Shown here: positions 26,001 through 39,645 of the stretch, one piece after another | Layout of the letters: every line of letters starts with the position of its first letter | Position numbering within the stretch: position 1 is the first letter of the stretch | Assembly (NCBI GenBank): GCA_024138015.1 | Contig: JAMXBB010000009.1 | Location: 13,394,445 to 13,458,444, forward strand | Source: Lumnitzera littorea | Taxonomy: Eukaryota > Streptophyta > Magnoliopsida > Myrtales > Combretaceae | Direction of reading: 5' to 3' | Length of the DNA: 64,000 nt | The notes under the pieces: generated by a model | What the model was told of the DNA's origin: nothing | What the model saw: the letters and a program-made list of their open reading frames with translations, nothing else | The model's database searches: none | Translations under genes and position numbers: made by a program

Positions 26001-26339
26001 TACACAAGTAACTGCCTACTACTCGACATTCTTAAGAATTAGAGAGTAGTTTGGAAACTTATTTATCAACATGATAAATACATTAGTCGGTAGTTAAAGG
26101 GCAGTTACATACAGCTATCTATAAATACTGCTTAAGAGGCATATGATAAATTCTTTTGACCTATACAATTCCCATTCTTGTACTTAATCTCTGTTCTTAC
26201 TTCTATATTTGCTTAGGTATCGAAGTGGCTCTACCTATGTTGTTTTGTCACTCCCCTTAGCTTAAATTTTTTCTTTTACAAGCCATACTGGCAACTCAAA
26301 ACCCAAATCTAATTTAATTTTGATTGTCAATAAATTTAG
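20061..26339. other. AT-rich gene-free region
   Basis: No gene is supported over 6.3 kb. It contains extreme AT tracts with TATATA-type near-palindromes at about 21,790-22,080, an (AT)n run at about 25,070-25,090, a short inverted pairing of AAACCAAATC-type and GGTTTGGTTT-type motifs at about 23,690-23,770 that resembles a small MITE remnant, and an LTR-like stretch at about 25,690-26,300 (separate entry). All open frames are short and of low-complexity composition. Confidence 0.6.
25690..26300 (+). repeat. Possible LTR remnant
   Basis: This ~600-bp block is less AT-rich than its surroundings. It contains a TATAAATA-like box (CTATAAATACTGC, about 26,120) followed about 80 bases later by CTTAGGTATCGAAGTGGC (about 26,213), similar to the transcribed part of many plant LTRs (CTTAGGCATCGGAGTG type). 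No second LTR, target duplication or coding region was found, so it would be a solo or truncated LTR. Confidence 0.35.
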
Positions 26340-26790
26340 AAAAAAGTACAAAAAAGTCTCTAACATTTCACGTTTTTATGAGTCAGACATTAACCTTTTA
26401 TTTAATCCTTTTTAATTCTCAACTTTTTAAAGTTGTATTAAATAAATCTTTCAATTAAAATTTGTTAAATTTTATGTTACTATGAACACGTATCAGTATA
26501 TAATTTGTCTATGCATAATTTTTAAATAAATAAAATAAAATAATTATAACAATAAAAAAATATATAGAAAATGATAAAAATATATAGAAAAATGAAAAAA
26601 ATAAAAAATTCTAAAAAAGTGAAAAATAATCATACATATTTATATAGATATATATTAATATTTATTTTAACATAACTTAATATAAAATAACAAAAAATAA
26701 AAAAAAAAATCACATTTGGCTACCCTAAGACCAAGGGGTAGTCGACAACCACCAAAGGGTTGAGCGATGTGAGATACTATAAAAATTGAT
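26340..26790 (+). repeat. Dispersed repeat X, copy 1
   Basis: It starts near GAAAAAAGTACAAAAAAGTC, with TCTAACATTT following, and runs into CACATTTGGCTACCCTAAGA. The same sequence in reverse complement is at about 53,712-54,215 (CTTGGTCTTAGGGTGGCC and AAACATTAGAGGC). The two diverged copies share an edge and interior motifs but not an identifiable class. Its right part is caught up in the duplication around the N at 26,928. Confidence 0.45.
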
Positions 26791-27258
26791 TATTAACTCA
26801 TAATTTGTCGATTTAAAAACAATTTGTAAAATTTAGGATAATCACGTAAATTGTTTGACTGAGTCTAAATTTTATGATAAAGTTAAAAATATTAGTAGAA
26901 ATGACCATGTAAGTTTGAATTTAAGAANTGATTATTAACCCATAATAAAGTGAAAAATAATCATACATATTTATATAGATATATATTAATATTTATTTTA
27001 ACATAACTTAATATAAAATAACAAAAAATAAAAAAAAAAATCACATTTGGCTACCCTAAGACCAAGGGGTAGTCGACAACCACCAAAGGGTTGAGCGATG
27101 TGAGATACTATAAAAATTGATTATTAACTCATAATTTGTCGATTTAAAAACAATTTGTAAAATTTAGGATAATCACGTAAATTGTTTGACTGAGTCTAAA
27201 TTTTATGATAAAGTTAAAAATATTAGTAGAAATGACCATGTAAGTTTGAATTTAAGAA
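26616..27258 (+). repeat. Apparent 312-bp tandem duplication around a single N
   Basis: Bases 26616-26927 recur, identical as far as I can see by eye, at 26947-27258 (offset 331). Between them lie N (26928) and 18 bases, TGATTATTAACCCATAAT, which themselves nearly match a stretch inside the repeat (about 26,788-26,805). Two identical copies flanking an ambiguous base is the usual signature of unmerged contig ends. A real recent tandem duplication cannot be excluded. Confidence 0.85.
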
Positions 27259-30123
27259 AATAAAATAATAAAATATCATATTTATATAATAAATGTATTT
27301 TACTAATTATTTATTAGAAACGTGAACAACGGGTTTTGATAATTAAGAAATCATTAGAGATAAATTACATGTATACTAATAATCATGAATTAACTTAAAT
27401 AATATTGAAGAGTATTTATGTGTAGGTGAAAATACTCGAAATTACCTAAAATATCTAATTTATACTAAATAATACTAAGTAAATTTAGAAGAATCAATAA
27501 AAAAATTCAAGAAAATGGTGGATTATGCTGAAATTTGCTAGAATGAGGCATGGCATACTAAGGGATGGTTTGGCAAAAAGAAAAGGTATGATAGGGACAT
27601 GTAATTTAATTATCAATTGGCCTCTACCTTATTTTATAAATTGAGAATACTCTTCCTAAAATCATCTTAGATGCTCTATCATTTGGGAAAAATAAGGAGA
27701 GTCTTGTAAGGTTAAGAGAATAGTTATAGGAAATCATACAAAATTTAGAGTAATCAAGGCTAAATTAGGGAACTAATATCAAATTGAGACTTAAGAGTAA
27801 GAGGTCATCACCACCTGACAGCGAAGGTAGTACCCCTTGCAGTCAACAAGGTCCCTATAGTCGATGGTGGCTAAAGCATCTAATGTTGATGAGTAATTCA
27901 AATCCACCCAATTTTGCTAAATTCTATAAAAATATAAATTTTCACTTAAAAATTATGGAAATTTTTATTCTAGTATATTTTTGCATGTAGTTTTAGGGGA
28001 AAATATTATTTTTTTTAAAATTAAGTCTCGACATATATCATGCTTAACAAATCTATAAAACCTAAGCTAATTTCGCTTTTGTTTTCAAAAGCTCTATTGA
28101 TGTTGTTTTAGCTCCAAAATTTTTCTGTAAAACATCTATTATGTATATTAGATTGTTATGAAAAGTTTTTCATGAAAACTATTTTTCATATTTTTATTTG
28201 AATTTTAGGCCCTAAAATCCTATTAGAATAGCTATTTATCAACATATATTTAGTATTTTTTCGAGAAATTTATACAGATTCTGATTTGAGGTGTATTTTG
28301 ACTTCTTGAACTATTAAATTATGTTGAGGGAGGATATTTGTAGTGTTTAGAGTGTTGGATGTAGATATTATGAGCATAATTTTAATAAATGTGTAATATG
28401 GAGATAAATGTAATAGGATAAGATAATACAAGTTAAGGTGATGATTAGGTTATGTAAGGCACTATGACATTAGGTTGTCAGTAAAATTCTTAAAATTATA
28501 CTAAAATATAGGGTACACTTGAATTAGAAGCTGAATCATATGATCAATCAGAGGTTAGGTTTATAGAGTGAATATGAAAAGGAATAGGATTAGTGTATAA
28601 TTCAGAGACTCGGTATACTTAAAAAATAGTTAATTGAACTTCACAAAATGAATTAGGGGGAGTTTCTAGCACTTCTGTGTAGAATCGTAATTAGAAGCAG
28701 AAATAGAAGCTAATTTAGGAGCAAAATCAGAAGTAGGGGGTGTATTAATAAACTAAGGAATTGATCAGAAACTGAACTAGATATCATTTTCACCCGAATT
28801 AAAGTTAGATAAACTTTATGAAATAGTTTAGAAAGAATTTTTGAGATTCATGAATAAAATGACATTAGAAGCTAAATTAGAAATTGAATTAGAGGCTAAA
28901 TAAGAAGATGAATCATAAACTAGAAAAATTCGAAATTAACTATAAGAGACTTAAAACCTAAATAAATAGGTATAATAAACCCCTAAACTAAAGATAATAA
29001 TCTTAATTACAAAATAAATGCTATATATATTATACAGACTATCGATGAAGGCTTGCAGTGAGTCGTACATTAAGTGAGTAAGCATAAAGTCCAAGTAAGT
29101 TTAGAATAAATACGTAACTATATTTCGGAGTACCGTTTTATAGTACTTAGAGGCTTAAGATTATATTTGTTTGTGCTTGTAGGTAGTTTGTTTGTGTGTA
29201 TGTGTGTGTTTTGAATTTAATTGTGTACCATTGGCTTACTGTTCTAGTTTGCAGTTGGTTAAATTGCATGATATTGATTTATCGCTTTAAGATAGACTTA
29301 ACTATACATATGACCTATGATCCTAATTAGATATGTATTGCAATCGATTAAAGGAAACGTTTAGAATTCTTCAACAAAATACTGACACCTTTGAAAGTGA
29401 TAGCGTTGGAGCATAATGGTTAATTCTTTATCCTTAGTCGAACTAAGTGATAAGAAAAGAGGTTATGGTAAGGATGAAGATAGTTGTGGGAGGAGCAACT
29501 TATTTATTATACAAGCTTGAGTTTAGTTGCGAGCTGTTAAATGTGCGTTAAACTTCTTAACTTAGATTAGAGCAGGCATAACTTTTCTAATCTCACGATA
29601 GACCAAATAATGTTATGAACATTGCATTGCATTTAAATAACTAGCTACTAACCCTACTTGTGCTTAATATATAGTCTTATGTCTTTGCTCTAACTTGTTA
29701 AGCAATCGGTTACTTACATCTCTATAATGTTATTGCAGGTGCTTGTTAGGAAGCGACATTATAAATACCCCGAAGCTAATGACTACTAGATCTTAGGGAG
29801 TGAGGATATAAAACTAATGATTAGTTACATTTATGAGGTTTTAGATCTTATTTTTGAATCTTCTAATATCAAACTATGTATTACTTAAGCAAAATTAAGA
29901 TACTAAATCATGTAAAGATTACTTAAAATATTTGAACCCTAGTATATAATTTTCATATTTTCGCAAGTAGATAATATATTTAATTTGTGAACTATTTTTT
30001 TTAAAGTATGTTAGTTGTGGACGCATTATGTACATTAGGTTTAAGATAGTGGTTGTAAAGTTAACTTTTATACTAGAATGGTTTATACAGCAAGACTGTT
30101 TATGACTTTACTATTTTGCGACA
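27129..30123 (-). mobile_element. Family-2 LTR, inverted diverged copy
   Basis: The reverse complement matches the solo LTR at 36,700-39,640 along its length: AAATTTAGGATAATC near the left end, the TTAGTCGAACTAAGTGATAAG segment around 29,437, the hairpin AGATTAGAG/TCTAATCT (29,564-29,591), and AGAATGGTTTATACAGC then TTGCGACA at the right end. Position 30,123 is the inferred 5' terminus of the LTR. The left end is blurred by the duplication at the N, so it may start as early as about 26,790. No internal retrotransposon region accompanies it. More diverged than the two solo copies, so older. Confidence 0.7.
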
Positions 30124-32562
30124 TGATTCGTGACTTCTATAGGTGGTCAGAAAATGACTACACTTCAAAGCGGGTCGTAACCATTGGTAGATGTGGGTGG
30201 TAGCCTAAATTTTTAAAAAGAAAAATAACTGGAAATTCGCGACTGCTTGGGGGGTGGTCATAGGTTTTGTGTTTTTTTTTTTTCTTTTAGCTTTTGGGCG
30301 ATATTAGTTGGCGATGAGCCTTGTAAACTCACATATCAGATTCTAAGAGCTTGTAGTTTTATGAGTTAAATTTCGAGCAAATAATTTAGGGTATATGTGA
30401 AAGTTAATTAATTAAGGTAATACTTTATGTGTGAGTCATAGGAGTTTATTGTAAACTCTGTGAATTTTAAGTTTTAAACTTAGAATCAAATTTGAAGAAC
30501 CAATGATATTCCTTAAGCTCAATTAGGCCAAAGAAATTAAAACCAACAAAATTTTAAATCAAAACCATAAATACGAACTCAAAAAACCTTAGAGATAAAG
30601 ACTCTAAACCCAATTACATGTGATCATAAATTAGAAATCCGAATTGAATAAAAACTCTAAACCCCAAATCTTAGAGTCGTAAAACCTTAAATTAAACTTT
30701 AAATGCAATGAAAACCCTAAATTAAAGCATTTGACTAAAATTATGCAAATTGCATAAACTTGATAACGAACAATATGAGATATCTACAAATGATAACGAT
30801 CAACCAAATTAATTTAATTAAAGTAATAAATTAATGGGATTACTAATTTACCCTAAATAATACATTTTCTCCAAAAGTAATGTTAAAATCGTAAGCGTAC
30901 CTTCAAAGCTCTCAAACCCTCAAAAAACCCTAAAACGCGAGAAGCCATAAAATGAATTAGAAACTCTAATTTAGTATCAAAAGCCTTAATTTAATTAATA
31001 AACTCTAATTATATAGCTACATTATTAAGTAATTACTAATAATTTACTAAATTGCTGGAACTTACTCAATTTGCCTTTTGAAATCGTAATTGATTAGCAA
31101 TAATAGATTCTAACCCTTAGAAACCCTAAATTAATTAGATAAAATGATCCAATAGGCTTGATTAACTTAATTAAATATGAAAAATCCTAAACTATATCCA
31201 ATTATGACCATTTACGCTAAAAATTAGAGTTATAAGCTTAAATTGCATTCTAATAATCTAGCATTTATGCATCATAATTAGTTAGTGATAATCATAATTA
31301 ACTATATAGGATAAGATAATTAGTTATGAAAACAAGGAACTACTCACCTTTAGTAGACAAATCATTCCCTCAATTAGCAAAAATTATAAAAAGCAAATTA
31401 GTCCCCACTTGTACTTGTACTTATACCATGCAATTAAGAATGGGAGAGATTTGTTCCTCACTACCCTCACTCATAATCAACCCCTTTTTTGACCTCTCCA
31501 TCAACATTTTTATTTCATATTCTTCTCTAGAAAATAGAAAAACCCTAGAAACATTCTCTAATCATACAATCTAAAACAAAAGAAGGAAGGAAATAAGAAT
31601 AAGCTTCTTGGACCTAATCGCGTAATCGAACGCCCTAAGCCATATCTCCTCAACATTACCTCAAAATGACACAAAACCACTTGCGTTTGAATCCTCTTTC
31701 ATCTTCCCTTCTTGTCGACAAACATCCTTAACCATAAGAGTTTGTTTCATTTTCCAAAAATGAAGTTAAATGAGACTCTTTGAATTTTCATTGAGATAAA
31801 CTTACACCTTTTCAACTTTCTTTCTAGTTTGAGTTTATGAGCATAGTACCTAGACTTAAACGCTAAGGAAAAAAATTATTAAAATGCAACCTTTGTTTAA
31901 CATGTTTACATGTGTATTTTCTTAGATTTTTAATGTGGTAAACATGTTATATGTAACTTTAGGAGCACATAAGTTATAGTAAGATGATAACTTAAAGAAA
32001 AGTAGAAGAATTATTATCATATCTTCATTCCTATGTTAGGGCCAAAACATATGTATGTATATCCCTACTATATTTTTTATTTCTCATGTTTATTTTGGTA
32101 GGAAATGGCTTTAGGTGCATTTTAGTAGTAGTTTGATGCATATTCTAGTAAGTTAAGTACATGATGTGTAGAAAGCCCTAAGAAATCATGTTAAACCACC
32201 CCAAGCATGTCAAACAACTTACTGTAAAATGTTTATTAATGGGTTAATCACATGATTAATTAAAGATAATTAAGATTTAAGACTAAATCTTACAAGATAA
32301 GAGGCTAAATAAGGTTTGTAGTAAGTAGTTAAGCTTAAAATGAATATTAGGTTTAGAAAAACTCACTTGAGACCTAATGAACCCTTAGTATTAGATTTGA
32401 AACTCATGATAAAATGGGTCATTTAATCATTTTAGTAAACTATTAGACTTATTGGATTAGAATAAAGTTAAGATATGGGCTCTAAGACATGAATTGGGCT
32501 TAAATTTAACTAAAAGACCCATAAACTGAACCTCGAGCTCACTTAATCACTCATGACAGTAT
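30124..32562. other. Repeat-derived AT-rich spacer
   Basis: No gene is supported. About 30,130-30,300 carries sequence (AGAAAATGACTACACTTC, GTAGATGTGGGTGGT) related in reverse complement to about 53,730-53,830, so it belongs to repeat X or a neighbour of it. Stretches around 30,600-31,200 are rich in AAACCCTAA-like words without forming an array. The right end is the target-site flank of the large retroelement. Confidence 0.5.
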
Positions 32563-32567
32563 ATGTC

Positions 32568-34997
32568 TTATTTTTGCCACTCTTATGATTCTTTCTTATT
32601 GGATCAGGTTTAAAGATGAAATAATAAAACAAAATTAAAAAAGGAAGGAAAAATGATAATAACAAAAGTGTTAAGTTGAGTCAAGTTAGTTGTTTAGAGT
32701 CGGATCAGACAATGGTTGAAGATGTACATTTAATTTAATAAATTTCGAGTTTTAAATAGTCAGGCTTTATTAAAAATATTTTTTAGTCTAGTTTAATATA
32801 AAGTGGGTTTTTATCTAACTTATATTAAGCTAAATAGACTTAGATTTATTAAATAGGTTAGCGTGTATTTTGGGCTAAATTAAGATGAATTGAATAGGGC
32901 TCAAGACGGAAAGCCCAAATAAATGTAGGGTATCTAGAAACTTGAATTAAAACTTGAATTTAATAAATCCAAATCGGGTATTATTGTATCTTTTGAATAT
33001 TAGATTTGTTAAGATTGAATCTTCACAACAAAAAGATCCAAAAGATTTAAATTTATGGCCTATAAATAGTAGTTAGTGAACTATAAAAAAATATACGTTT
33101 CAAATTCACAAAAATTCACTCACGAATCCACACATTGCTCACAATTCATGCACCTCCAATCCACTCACCCTTACATACATAGCATCGAATGCATACACAA
33201 TACAATTCATGCGCACAAAGCACATAATCAACAACACCTTGACGAACAGCGATTCGACGTGATCTACATAAGTTTTTCTTTCTTTGTTTTCTGATCCAAC
33301 TCATCTAAGTAGTTGATTTTTTATTTTAGTTGGTTGATTTATTTAATTAATTGCATTATTAACTAACTTGAGTTAATTTTTTTAATGCAGGTTTTTAGTT
33401 TAGAATTAGTTCCTACTAAAAATTACATTCTTTTAGATAAATTGCATTTTTTAAATAAAAAATCACATTTTTTTTTGCAATGTATTAGTAGTTATATCAG
33501 TTTAGTTTTCTTTATTTACTTATTTAGTAGTATTTACATACTTTCTTTTTTATACTAACTTTATCTATTTTTATGTAGGTCTTTGGTTTAAATTATTAGT
33601 ATTGTCAATTCTTTATTTTTTTTTTAACATATACATCTTAGAAACATTAGTTTTATATAAAGTTGTTTAATTAGTTCATGTGCATAGATGCTAATACTTG
33701 TTTTTCTTGTAGGTTGTTATGTTATATCATTAGTTTACAGTTTTTTTTTTCCACATATTTTGCACGTTCACCATAAAAAATCATGTTTTGGAAAATGACA
33801 CATTTTTTAGGAGAAATTACATCTTTTGAGTTAAAATCATATCTTTTTAATAAAGTCACATCTTTTAGATAAAATCACATTTGTTTAGATAAAATTGTAT
33901 CCTTTTAGAATAAATCGCATTCTTTTTATAAAATTGCATTTTAGGGTATAATTATATATCTTTAGGATGAAAGTTACATCTAGATTGCATACCTTAAGAG
34001 ACTTGACTAAAATTTGCATTATTTTTTATTTGCTTTTTTTTTTTTAAATTAGACATTCTGGGATTGTTAGTAAAAACTATTTTTTGATAGTTAATTAGTT
34101 TTTCATAAAACATTTTTTTTTATTAGTTAGACATCCTTTCCATAGTTTAGTTATCTATTCTATAGTTTAGATATATTTTCCATGATTAAGCATCTTTTTT
34201 ATGGTTTAGGCATCTTAAGCATGTTTTCCAAATAAATTGCATATTTCATGAAAAATTGTATTGAAATATTTTAGGATTTTTTAAAAAATTTTATCAAGTA
34301 GAAATTTTTTTTTTTTCTAACTAAAAATCTGAATTTCTTTTTAGTTAAGGATTTCCAAAATTAGACAATAAAAATTAGGGTTTCTTTTTAAGATTTTTCT
34401 TAATAAAAATAAATTAGCCAAAAATGTAAACCTTGCTACTTTTCAAAAAAGTAAAATTTATCTACACATTAAATATTTCTAAAAACGAGAACTACAGTTG
34501 GTTTAATTTTAATTAGTAGGTACGTACCGTAAAATTTATAACATATTTTTGTATTCTTTTCATTTTTTAGAGAAAATTCGTAATAAATATAATTAAAAAT
34601 TCATTTTTGCACATTTTTACGTCCTTGCATATTTTCACATTTTTTAGAAAAATTATAAAGTAAAGGCCCATTAGTTAGTTTCTTTTAATTTTTACATGGT
34701 GACTTAATCTTAATAGGTTAGCCCCTGAATTCAGATTTTTTAGTTAAATTTTTTGAAAAATTAATTTTTTAGAAGATCTATAGATTAGTATCTAAATTAG
34801 GGTTTTCCCACCTAAAAGCTTTAATTTGACTTTTTACCAATTTAATTGGTTAGCGACTCAAAGTTATTTTTGAAAATATTTTTTTAAACATTTTTTAAAT
34901 AAAAATATTTTTCCTTAATTTTATGTTGAGTAACTTATATTAAGTAAGTTAAGCTTAATATAGGTTAAATTAAGGAAAATTAAAATAAGACTTGACA
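32568..34997 (+). repeat. 5' LTR of the large retroelement
   Basis: It matches 43,055-45,496 throughout with scattered substitutions and small indels: TTATTTTTGCCACTCTTA at the start, CCAAATCGGGTATTAT, a TATAAATA box at 33,061-33,068, then a run of ACATCTTTT/GCATTTT-rich sequence, ending AATAAGACTTGACA. It lacks the first 10 bases (TGTAGAGATC) of the 3' LTR. No open frame worth annotating; the short ORF after the TATA box is leader-like. Confidence 0.88.
33061..33068 (+). promoter_or_regulatory. TATA box of the 5' LTR
   Basis: TATAAATA in the context CCTATAAATAGTAG, conserved at the equivalent place in the 3' LTR (43,573-43,580). It marks the likely U3/R boundary. Downstream sequence (TTCAAATTCACAAA, CACTCACRAATCCACA) is also conserved and would start the retroelement transcript. 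Confidence 0.65.
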
Positions 34998-36694
34998 GAA
35001 TTGACAACTCCACTAAGGACTCTAATGGGCTAACCATGTAAAAATAAAAAAAATTAGTTAACGAGCTTTCATTTTTTTTTATTTCTTTTTATCTATATAT
35101 TGTAATATAATGTACCAACTAAGTTTTAGTGATGTAGGCCTCTAAAAATAACTTCGCTTAATGGGTTCGATATTGGGGATTTAGGGTTTTTTTTTTAAAA
35201 GAAAAAAAAAATCATTTGTGTGCTTAAATGTGGTCGAACTTGGACCATCTTAGAAACTTAGGACAGACCACTATTGTATAAGTCTCGAGTTGTTAGGGTC
35301 TTTACTCCCACCTCGTGGTGATATGTAAGCCCACTCTTAGGTCTTTCTTCGGAAATGCCTAAGCTATAGAGCTTAAGACCTATAAATCCCACCCTTTTGC
35401 ATCTTTTTTTCTTTTTTTTTTTGAAAAAAAGGGTTAATCATTGTTAAATTATAGGAAAATTTGATAATTTGCAGTTAATTGAGCTTTCTTTAAAAAAAAA
35501 ACATGAAGGGAAATTAAATGAATCAATATCCTTATATATAAGTGTCCATGAGCTTCATTTTTTTTATTTCAATCCACTTATATATAAGTGTATTCCTTAA
35601 CCGTGGTTCATAATGATTCCATTCCTATAATTTAATATTTATTAACCTTTATTACATGGCATGTGTTTATAGCATATTACATTAATTTTATACTATACTT
35701 TGTTGTATATATATTGTTATCTTTGATTTTTTTTCTATGTATTATATGGTTGCTCTAGTATTATTTTGTAATATAGCTATTCTGTATTACTTTTTATTTT
35801 TGTTCATTTTACAAATAAAAAGTGACATAACAAGATTTAAGATCAAACCTACTAAATTGTATTAAAATTTTTTGTGGGCAAACAAATGAATATTAGTGCA
35901 ACGTTTAAAAAAAAATATATATCATGAGTAAGGAGTTACAATTTTATTATTTTCTTATGTAACATATTGGTTGTATAAATTTTTCCATGTAAAAAAAAAA
36001 AAATTTCCCTTATAAACTGTTAAAAGATATTTTGCTTTTGTAAAATTTTCTCTGTACTTTGTCCACGTTTGTACTTATAGAAAGATTATAAACCTAACAA
36101 GAGTCTAGCCATTTGTACTCAATTTATTTTAATAAAGTTACAAATCTATTTTTTTTTTTATAAATTATCGCACTATTATCTAGTTGGCATCCCTGCATTT
36201 ATATGCTATTTATATATTTATTTACTTTTTTTTTCATACTTGTTGTATCAAAAAATTGTTTGATAACCCATGTGTACATAAAAAAGACAAGTAAAAATCT
36301 TTCAAATTGTAAATATTTTTTACTCATGATTTGTAAGTAAACATTATTTCTATATTGTTCCTCGCTCAGATTTTTGTAACATTAGACAACCTTCTTGTAA
36401 AATCATAACCCTTCAATTATCGATTATCATTTTGTAGCTTTATTGTCCTCATCAAGTCACTTCTAGCCTTTTCTTTTATTTTTAGACAATGTTAGTAATC
36501 TAGTCATCAATAACATAGATTTTCTTTAGTGTCCTTTAGGGTTTTTAAGAATTTTTACTTGTAAATAAGTCATTACCTTTGATTATTAAATTTGTAAAAT
36601 AGTCACTCATTTTTGTCAACACTTTAACATTTTTTGTCATTTCAATAGGTTAGGAGATGTTGATAACCCTGTTTGTAAAATAAGTTTTTGTAAT
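34998..36694. other. Internal region of the large retroelement, left part
   Basis: No gene. The primer-binding site should start at 34,998 (GAATTGACAACTCC), but I cannot match it to a tRNA 3' end with confidence. The remainder is AT-rich with poly-T runs and no gag-like frame. It ends at the nested solo LTR. Confidence 0.5.
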
Positions 36695-39645
36695 ATTAGT
36701 GTTACGCCCCGAAGTCGTAGAGTCGTAACAGTCCTATCGTGCAAACTATTCTATGATAGTAATTGGCCTCACAGTACCTACCATAGACGTGATCTACACA
36801 AGGTGTCGATGACTTCTCGCTTTGAAGTAAACAGTCCAATTACGTGTTTAGCTAAAATTACAGTAATTACTACCAATTTTTAATCAACATACATAATTAT
36901 ATGTAAAGTCCACAGAACTTCCCAGGAAACTCTACAAAAACAAAATGGTTCATTAATTTACATAACAACTATCAGTCTTTCATTTTTAAACTATAAAGGA
37001 TACTCTAGCTACACATCCACTGCTAAGCAAATTAATCCTCACACCCTAGGCTTCAAAAGAACTAACCTTTGGATAATTGTAAGGCGATATAATACTTGAA
37101 GTATTTAGAAATTAGGACCTGTAAAAGGATCTATATGGGTATGAGAAACTACAGCTCAGTAAGTTGAGTTGAAGACTCATGAATGTATACAAACCCAAAC
37201 AAGATTATCAAGCAATTATTTTCATGCAATGCAACAAGTAAGTGTCATCACACAACGTAGTCTGGTCCGGTCCGGTCCGTTATGAAATCAGAGAAATTTC
37301 ACCCGCTCTAATCCGGGTTGAGGAGTTTTCATGTTATATAACAGCTCACAATTAAACCCAGGTTTGTGCAATGGAGACACTGCTCCTCCTAAGACTATCC
37401 TTCGAACCAGTGCCCTTATCTTTACCGCGACATCCTCACCCCGATCTTCTCTCCTATCACTTAGTTTGGTTAAGGATGAGAAAAAAACCAATTGCTATCC
37501 AGCGCAATCTTTATCGAAGGTATCGGTGTTTGGTTGGAGAACCCTAATGATCCCATAAAGGGTTACAATGCATGACAATTTAGGTCATTATGGTCAAATA
37601 AGATTAAATTCCATTTAGAGTGTTTAAACAATTTCACACCAATCCAGTCATAACACAAAATCAATCACATTATAAATTTCAACTCGAATGTAGATACTCA
37701 AATACATGCATAAACTACTTACAATCACAATCATACATAATCCTAAGTCTCCGAGTACCATAAAATAGTACTCTAATACAGTAAATAATAACTCAACTTA
37801 CTTGGAAATTCTTAATCACCCGATCACTTAATTGCAAGCCGATTCGTTTTTGGCTATCCTATAATACAAATAGGTCTTTTTAGTACTTATACTTTAATGA
37901 TTCATATTCTAAGTTATAATTTAACTCTTTTCTCCATGTATACCTATTATTTATTAATGATTCATTCTACCTTATTTCGGGGTTCGGTTTCTAAATTAGA
38001 TTCTAGTTTGATTCTGAAATCTTAAATATGCTCGAATTCTAATGTGAAGTTAATCATATTAAGCTCAAGTATTCTAATATCATATTGGGTTTTAATTTAG
38101 TATTCTAAACTGTTCGGTATACGCTAATCCTAATTGGGGTACCGGATTTATTCCTGGTGTAAGAAAATCTTGCATTTTTTTATACAATTACCTAAAATTA
38201 AATTTTATTTTGGATTTATTATATTCTGATTTTTATTATTATATTATCTAAATAACCCTAATTTTTTATATTTATTAAATTTCCAATTCCATATATTCCT
38301 AATTTCCTACAATTACTATCTGATTCCTATATTAATTACACTTAATACTCTAAAGGCTAGGATTAGGTTTCTACATCAGAGATTACCCTCCCTAAACATC
38401 TAATTACTATCTAAATCAGTAATTAATCACTTAATCACCTAATTAACCAAAAATTACCCAATTTTCCCATCATTTTAGGGCTAAAAATTTACTTAAAAAT
38501 TTCAAAAATTAAATTTAAAAAAATGGCTTCATAGCATTGTTCTATATCACTTAATCATTTTATAGAAAAAATTTGAGCTCCAAACTACACTTCTAAGCCC
38601 ATTTATTTCTAGTTCTAATCATACTCGGTTTTGCTTAATTTGTTAAAAACCCTATATTTTCAGACCCGATTAAACTTAATCACTATTTTTTCTTAAATCT
38701 ACATACAATAAAATCTCAGAATAATAAATTTCATAATTTTCTGGGCAAAATAAATAATTTTAAGAAATTATACAAAATCGGAGCAGATAAAAGACTCACT
38801 CGGTTCGATGACTTTTAAGCTTCCAACACTGGTCTAGGTGTATCGGCCGGTCTGGACGGTGGGTCTGGAGTGGGGTGGTGGTGGTGGGTTGGTCCCAGGT
38901 AGTTGTGGTGTGTGGGTTTGGTTCGCTAGCTTTTATTGCACAGTTTTCTTATTTTTTTTCTTAACTCGAATTTTTCTCTTCTAATTTCGATGTTCCAAAT
39001 TTTTTTTGACTTCTAACTGTCTAAATGAGCTCTATAATTTTTTTTCCCTTATTTATAGAGCTTTGTAGTAATTATTATGTATTAAATTGAACAAGACATT
39101 GCTCAAATCTCTTAATTTTTGGTTTTTGTGTTGCTTGATTTTGATTGGTTAATTTTTCTTCTTCAATTCTTGACTTGCCACGACCAAATTAGCATCATTC
39201 CTTATTCCTCTAATTTTTTTTCTTAATTAATTAATAATTTTATTTAATTATTTAATAAGTTTTTAGCTAATTTAAGTAATTTCGCTTATTTTTTCCTACA
39301 CGTAAATACATGTGGGGTATATGTAAACATTCCTAATTATTATTTAGGTCATTCTATGATTTTTAGTATACATATAATCTATCTCTAGTAATTTATTAGT
39401 TATTAGATTATACTTTTTGCCTTTTCGATAATTAACAATTATTATACTTAAAATTTGAAAATTTTATAATCTCCTATTTTATTATTTATTTTCTTAAATT
39501 CAAGTTTACGGAGTCATTTTTACTGATATTTCTATCTATAATTTATAATTTAAATTTGATCGAATGTTTTAACCGATCATCCTAAACTTTGTGTACTAGG
39601 TTCAATCCTACGGTCATTTGGCTTAGCTTTAGGGGTTACAATTAG
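36695..39645 (+). mobile_element. Family-2 solo LTR (2,941 bp) with perfect TSD ATTAG
   Basis: The LTR runs 36,700-39,640, begins TGTTACGCCCCGAAG and ends TTTAGGGGTTACA, giving TG...CA with partly inverted termini (TGTTACGCCCC/GGGGTTACA). ATTAG is present directly outside both ends (36,695-36,699 and 39,641-39,645), so the insertion boundaries are exact. No partner LTR or internal region remains, as after LTR-LTR recombination. It sits within the large retroelement and is therefore younger. A GC-rich island at about 38,836-38,925 and a conserved hairpin region near 37,288-37,315 lie inside. Short ORFs here are not genes. Confidence 0.93.

Noticed and set aside
33076..33294. Short ORF after the LTR TATA box, with a counterpart at 43,646-43,855
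   Set aside because: The two LTR copies differ by frame-changing indels and the peptides are His/Ser/Thr-rich leader-like sequence, not a gag start.
37288..37558. ORFs on both strands around the less AT-rich part of the first solo LTR
   Set aside because: They overlap each other inside an LTR and are not kept open in the other LTR copies.
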